The notes under the pieces are model-generated. The model was not told where the DNA came from. It saw only the letters and a list, made by a program, of their open reading frames with translations, and ran no database searches. Source: Streptomyces himalayensis subsp. himalayensis (GTDB lineage Bacteria; Actinomycetota; Actinomycetes; Streptomycetales; Streptomycetaceae). Taken from it: 64,000 bases of DNA. This document shows positions 60,398 through 64,000 of this stretch, in pieces. The first letter of the stretch is position 1. Each line of letters starts with the position of its first letter. The stretch spans positions 186,001-250,000 of the forward strand of contig NZ_JACEHE010000002.1 in assembly GCF_013778455.1 (NCBI RefSeq), in the 5' to 3' direction. The position numbers were made by a program, and so were the translations under genes.

Positions 60398-61330
60398 GTG
60401 AACGACGTGATCCTCTCCCGTATCGCCGAAGCCCTCACCTGGACCGGCCGCTACGTCGAACGGGCCGACGCGACCGCCCGCATCCTCGACGCGTATCTGC
60501 ACCGCCTGCTGGAGGACCCGTGGCGCGACGAGGACACCGCGTGCCGCTCGCTGTACGCGATCCTCGGCCTGGACGCGGGCGGCGAGCCCGTAGACATGCA
60601 GCAGGTCCTCGACCAGCTGGCCTTCGACGCCCGCACCACCTGCTCCATCGAGGGGGCGCTCGGCGCGGCCCGGCTCAACGCGCGCAGCGCCCGCGAGGCC
60701 GTCTCCTCCGAGATGTGGGAGTGCCTCAACTCCACCTGGCACGCGCTCGCCGACCAGCGCACGGCGGCGCGCCGCACCGGCCCGTACGCGTATCTGGAGC
60801 TGGTACGCCGCCGGGCAGCGCTCTTCTTCGGCCTCGCCGACTCGACGATGAGCCGGGACGACAGCTGGCGGTTCGTGGTCCTCGGCCGCAGCCTCGAGCG
60901 GGTGGACATGACGGTCCGCCTGCTGTCCGTGCGTGTGCTGGATGCCGCCCATGCCCCCGACTGGCCGACGCTGCTGAGCGCGAGCGGTGCGGACGAGGCG
61001 TACGCGCGCGTGTACGGCGGTTTCGGCGACACCCCGCGGGTAGCCGAATTCCTGTTGCTGGACAGGGACTTCCCACGTTCGGCGCTGCATGCGCTCACGA
61101 CTGCTGAGGAGTGCCTGGCCGCGCTCGGCCGTCCGCGCCAGGACCCGGCGCGCCGACCGATAGGCCGGACGCGGACGCGCCTGGAATACCTGGACTCGGC
61201 CGCGCTGGAGGAAGGGCTGCCGCACCTGCTGCGTGATCTGCAGCAGGCCTGCATGGCCTCGGCGGAGGCGGTGGCGGAGAGGTTCTTCCCGTACCAAGGC
61301 CCGGTCGAGTGGGCCCAGGAAGGAGCGTGA
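60398..61330 (+). CDS. Alpha-E domain-containing protein
   Basis: A 310-residue all-helical protein of the alpha-E (DUF403) family: LSRIAEALTWTGRYVERADA, TARILDAYLHRLLEDPWRDE, FDARTTCSIEGALGAARLNA, WRFVVLGRSLERVDMTVRLL. GTG 60398 has AGGAGG 7 nt upstream; the 92-nt gap after the ATP-grasp gene has small AGGACAGC repeats. Alpha-E proteins accompany the permuted ATP-grasp and transglutaminase across bacteria and may be scaffolds or carry the substrate; no enzymatic residues are evident. Confidence 0.93.
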   Translation: MNDVILSRIAEALTWTGRYVERADATARILDAYLHRLLEDPWRDEDTACRSLYAILGLDAGGEPVDMQQVLDQLAFDARTTCSIEGALGAARLNARSAREAVSSEMWECLNSTWHALADQRTAARRTGPYAYLELVRRRAALFFGLADSTMSRDDSWRFVVLGRSLERVDMTVRLLSVRVLDAAHAPDWPTLLSASGADEAYARVYGGFGDTPRVAEFLLLDRDFPRSALHALTTAEECLAALGRPRQDPARRPIGRTRTRLEYLDSAALEEGLPHLLRDLQQACMASAEAVAERFFPYQGPVEWAQEGA

Positions 61331-61356
61331 GCGGGATGACGGGAAGGACGACGACC

Positions 61357-62226
61357 ATGAACACGATGAGCGCTATGGGGCCGCGGACGAGCAGGCTCCG
61401 GATCAGGCACGAGACGTGTGTGTCGTACGCGCAGGCGGCGGTCTCCTCGCACAACGAGGTCCGCATGACCCCCCTCACGCTGCCGGAGCAGACCACCCTG
61501 GACGCCCGGGTGACCATCAGCCCGGCGACGGCGATGTGGTCGTACTGGGACTACTGGGGCACCCAGGTCACGGGCTTCGATCTGATGGAGCCGCACGAGA
61601 ACCTGACGATCACGGCACTGAGCCTGGTGGAGACCTCCCCTCCGGTGCCCCTCGCGACGCCGCCCAGCTGGGCAGAAGTGGCCGAAGAGGCCTCGAACTC
61701 GCGCCTGTTGGAGTACATGGTTCCCACCCGGCGTACCGCCGTGACCGAGGAGCTGACCGACCTGGCCCGTGCTGCGTCGGGCGGCCTGGACCCGCATGAG
61801 ACGGCCGCCGCCGTCTCGGACATCGTGGCCGACCGGGTCGCGTACGTCCCCGGCGCGACAGGCGTCCAGACCGTCGCCACCGAGGCCTGGGAGCAGGGCG
61901 CCGGCGTCTGCCAGGACATAGCCCATCTGACGGCGGGCCTGCTCCGCGCCATCGGCCTGCCCACCCGGTACGTCTCCGGCTACCTCCACCCGGAGCGCGA
62001 CGCGGAACTCCACCGCCCGGTCGCGGGCCAGAGCCACGCCTGGGTCGAGTACTGGGCGGGCGACTGGTCCGGCTACGACCCGACGAACCGCACCCGCGCG
62101 AACGAGTCCCACGTGATCGTGGGCCGCGGGCGGGACTACGACGACGTGACTCCGCACAAGGGGGTGTACCGGGGGGTGGCGGGCGGGCCGCCTGAGGTGC
62201 TGGTGGAGTTCACGCGGGTGGCGTGA
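61357..62226 (+). CDS. Transglutaminase family protein
   Basis: A 289-residue protein with an N-terminal beta domain (LRIRHETCVSYAQAAVSSHN, MWSYWDYWGTQVTGFDLMEP) and a transglutaminase/papain-like core with Cys in GAGVCQDIAHLTAGLLRAIG, His in SHAWVEYWAGDWSGYDPTN and the Asp of YDPTN. It may crosslink, hydrolyse or transfer amide groups on a product of the ATP-grasp enzyme. ATG 61357 follows GGAAGGA by 8 nt; GTG 61327, overlapping the alpha-E stop, is an alternative. It closes the three-gene operon. Confidence 0.92.
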   Translation: MNTMSAMGPRTSRLRIRHETCVSYAQAAVSSHNEVRMTPLTLPEQTTLDARVTISPATAMWSYWDYWGTQVTGFDLMEPHENLTITALSLVETSPPVPLATPPSWAEVAEEASNSRLLEYMVPTRRTAVTEELTDLARAASGGLDPHETAAAVSDIVADRVAYVPGATGVQTVATEAWEQGAGVCQDIAHLTAGLLRAIGLPTRYVSGYLHPERDAELHRPVAGQSHAWVEYWAGDWSGYDPTNRTRANESHVIVGRGRDYDDVTPHKGVYRGVAGGPPEVLVEFTRVA

Positions 62227-62292
62227 GGGCGGGTGGGGGCGCCTCCGCCACGGGTCCATGGGTTCGGGGCGCTCCTGCAGGCCCGTACGAGG

Positions 62293-62952
62293 TCAGGCTC
62301 GTGCGGGACCGGTGATCCCCTCAGTGATCGCGAATCCCTTGGCCGGACCCTCGGGGATGATCACCTCCGTGCCGTACGGCACCCTGTGCACACCCACCCA
62401 GTCGGCTTTGTCAGGGCGGGGCTCCGTGAGGACGGTGACGGTGCCCTGGGCGTCGTAGTCGTCGATGATCACGTAGACGGGGATGCCGGCTCGGGCGTAT
62501 TCGCGGCGCTTGCGGACACGGTCACGGTCCTGGTTGCGCTTGCCGGGTGAGACGACCTCTACGACGAGGTGAACGGCCTTGGCCTTGACCCCGAGGCCGT
62601 CTTCATCCGCATACGGCTCCAGATCCTCCGGCCCGACGACAGCGTCAGGGATCCACACCTTGCGCTTGTGGATCACGTTGGCGTCCCGATGGCATGCGTA
62701 TTCGCCGCCGTCCAGGAACTTGTCCAGTGCCCGTCGCACACGGTTGGCGATTTGGGCGTGGGTCAGGCGACCAGTGGGCGACACCTCGATGGCTCCCTCG
62801 ATGATCTCAGCGCGGTAGCCCTCGGGGAGTTCCATGGCCTTCCATGCCTGCCACAGGACCTCGTCCAGGTCAGACCCGTTCTCGGACGCAGACTCGGGCT
62901 CGGTCCTGATCTCAGGCATGGTCTCGGGCCCCTCGTGCGTAAGAGCGGTCAT
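62293..62952 (-). CDS. Uma2 family putative endonuclease
   Basis: A 219-residue Uma2 protein: YRAEIIEGAIEVSPTGRLTH, VWIPDAVVGPEDLEPYADED, the catalytic stretch AVHLVVEVVSPGKRNQDRDR with the E-x-V-S-P-x motif, RKRREYARAGIPVYVIIDDY. It differs more from the other two copies and belongs to the VVEVVSPG type. ATG 62952 has GAGGAGG upstream. It converges on the transglutaminase gene. Function is unknown. Confidence 0.88.
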   Translation of the reverse strand: MTALTHEGPETMPEIRTEPESASENGSDLDEVLWQAWKAMELPEGYRAEIIEGAIEVSPTGRLTHAQIANRVRRALDKFLDGGEYACHRDANVIHKRKVWIPDAVVGPEDLEPYADEDGLGVKAKAVHLVVEVVSPGKRNQDRDRVRKRREYARAGIPVYVIIDDYDAQGTVTVLTEPRPDKADWVGVHRVPYGTEVIIPEGPAKGFAITEGITGPARA

Positions 62953-63081
62953 GGCGGCACCTCCTCCTCAAGTGTGGGCTTGGCGTCCGTGGGGCACAAG
63001 CAACGCCGCCACGGTAGGCGGGCACACGGCCTCACCTGCGGAAATTTCCCCGGTTCACCCGAACCGGGCAAGCAGAAACGA

Positions 63082-63510
63082 CTAACCGGGGCCGAGCTCG
63101 AACCAAACGCCCTTCGCGTAGCGCCCCGCGCGTTCGTCCGCGACGCCCCACGTGTCCGCGACCTCGGCGACGAGCGCGAGTCCGCGGCCCCAGCAGGCGG
63201 CGACCCCTGCGGCGGGGCGCGTCACCACCGGCGGGTCCGGGCTCTCGTCGAAGACGCTGACCCGGAGGCGCGCCGGGGTGAGCCAGACCCTCACCATCGC
63301 GGAGCCCTTGGTATGCAGGTGGACGTTCGTGACGAGTTCCGACGTGCAGAGCGTTGCCGCGTCGGCGAACGGGTCTCTACCGAGGGCGAGCAGGACGCCG
63401 CGTACGAAGTCGCGGCAGACCTTGGGGGCGGTGGCGTCGCCGGGGGCGAAGAGGCTGTATTCGTACGAGGGTTGGACGGGGCGGTGCGGAGCGCTTCGGG
63501 CGGGGTGCAT
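63082..63510 (-). CDS. GHKL ATPase-domain (anti-sigma-like) protein
   Basis: A 142-residue single-domain HATPase_c_2 protein of the RsbW type: FVRGVLLALGRDPFADAATL, CTSELVTNVHLHTKGSAMVR (the N box with Asn), LRVSVFDESPDPPVV (the D box), GRGLALVAEVADTWGVAD (the G box). It is one of the many RsbW-like regulatory ATPases in streptomycetes. It is divergent from a HTH regulator, a typical AbaA-like partnership, so it may modulate the regulator. ATG 63510 has GGGAG 9 nt upstream. Confidence 0.9.
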   Translation of the reverse strand: MHPARSAPHRPVQPSYEYSLFAPGDATAPKVCRDFVRGVLLALGRDPFADAATLCTSELVTNVHLHTKGSAMVRVWLTPARLRVSVFDESPDPPVVTRPAAGVAACWGRGLALVAEVADTWGVADERAGRYAKGVWFELGPG

Positions 63511-63764
63511 GAATGACGACTCCCATCGACAGGCGTGAGCAGGTCCTTCCCGTGCCGGGCGATGGCGTTGCCCGCACGCTCCTGGTGAGAGGGGCGGGTG
63601 CTCTGTCGGCTTACAGGCAAGGGGAGCTGAGCGGCTCCGTAGCGTTATCAGTGCCACACTCACGGTAGGCGAAGAGGTTTACATTGTTCAAGCTGTTCGC
63701 GCATACCGTTGGACGAACTCCGTTTACCTGGAGAGACTTTGAGCGACCAGACGAGGAGTAGCCC

Positions 63765-64000
63765 GTGGGATTGCGCACCACCATCAGTGAGCGGCAGCGG
63801 CGACTCGGCTTTGAGCTCAAACAACTGCGCGAACAAGCAGGGTTGACCGCCGGGGAGGCCGCGGAGCGGATCGGCATGGGCCGCGCCCAGTTGAGTCAGA
63901 TCGAGACGGCCAAGACGACCATCCTGACGGAACGACTCCGCGATCTCTGTCGCCTCTATGGATGCACAGATGAGACGTACGTCGACGCTCTCGTCACCAT
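63765..64000 (+). CDS. HTH regulator, N-terminal part (cut by window)
   Basis: GTG 63765, 6 nt after GAGGAG, opens a frame running off the right edge. The 78 visible residues have an XRE helix-turn-helix (LGFELKQLREQAGLTAGEAA, ERIGMGRAQLSQIETAKTTI, RLRDLCRLYGCTDETYVDAL), the N-terminus of the Scr1/WhiJ-like class that pairs with RsbW-like ATPases and DUF397 proteins. The divergent ATPase at 63082 fits that pairing. Confidence 0.85.
   Translation, partial: MGLRTTISERQRRLGFELKQLREQAGLTAGEAAERIGMGRAQLSQIETAKTTILTERLRDLCRLYGCTDETYVDALVT

Noticed and set aside
1..64000. tRNA or rRNA genes
   Set aside because: I saw no T-loop/acceptor pattern or rRNA-like sequence on either strand, though a covariance search would be more reliable.

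Overview
The window is a stretch of very GC-rich actinobacterial chromosome, almost certainly from a Streptomyces core region. The evidence is codon usage with near-exclusive G/C third positions, frequent GTG starts, many leaderless promoters (a TANNNT-like hexamer 6-7 nt before the start codon), a HspR-type operator in front of clpB, and a familiar gene order: lysC-asd, ybaB-recR, purA, kynA-kynU, fba-pyrE, spermidine-synthase-like gene, clpB. I see no tRNA, rRNA, CRISPR array or intact insertion sequence.

Layout. 1-8,250: a secreted coiled-coil protein cut by the window edge, a CPBP membrane protease, a sulfur-type leader peptide (31 codons) in front of a Tat-exported Cys-type sulfatase, a VOC protein, two DnaA boxes, an S9 peptidase and SURF1. 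8,250-15,760: a SigE-like sigma factor coupled to a membrane protein, asd and lysC (with an internal beta-subunit start), a two-component system and a CaMKII-AD/SgcJ-like secreted protein. 15,900-20,200 is accessory and decaying: a Uma2 nuclease, a HTH regulator whose 3' end runs into a PIN-toxin remnant, a frameshifted XRE regulator and a sortase-anchored thioester-domain protein. 20,300-27,600: DUF5063-recR-ybaB, a SLATT-domain protein, a GntR regulator with its own tandem operator beside a class III aminotransferase, and a DJ-1/MarR pair. 27,700-35,250: a Ser/Thr kinase with large minisatellite linkers, a membrane-anchored PstS-like protein, purA, a DAG-kinase-like protein and an ABC-permease relic. 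35,300-42,500: Uma2, cytochrome P450, a LuxR-type two-component system and the tryptophan-to-anthranilate pathway (kynA, kynU, formamidase-like hydrolase). 42,600-56,900: housekeeping genes (DUF3151, fba, pyrE, epimerase, a tail-anchored CoxG-like protein, spermidine-synthase-like protein, aminotransferase, PIG-V-like protein, YbjN, clpB). 57,000-58,700: a compact locus of a secreted peptide with a duplicated GWDS motif, a Rieske-like protein lacking both ligand histidines, and a divergent regulator. 58,750-62,230: the circularly permuted ATP-grasp/alpha-E/transglutaminase operon. 62,290-64,000: a third Uma2 gene and a divergent ATPase/HTH pair cut by the edge.

How it fits together. Most genes are single or in two- to three-gene operons, often with 4-8 nt stop/start overlaps (sigma/membrane protein, response regulator/kinase twice, recR/DUF5063, DJ-1/MarR, kynA/kynU, peptide/Rieske-like). 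Strong hairpin terminators separate many units. The least explained parts are the peptide/Rieske-like/regulator locus, the PstS-like protein beside the kinase, and the decaying toxin-antitoxin-like patch at 16.5-18.2 kb. The sulfatase leader and the HspR site are the clearest regulatory signals.
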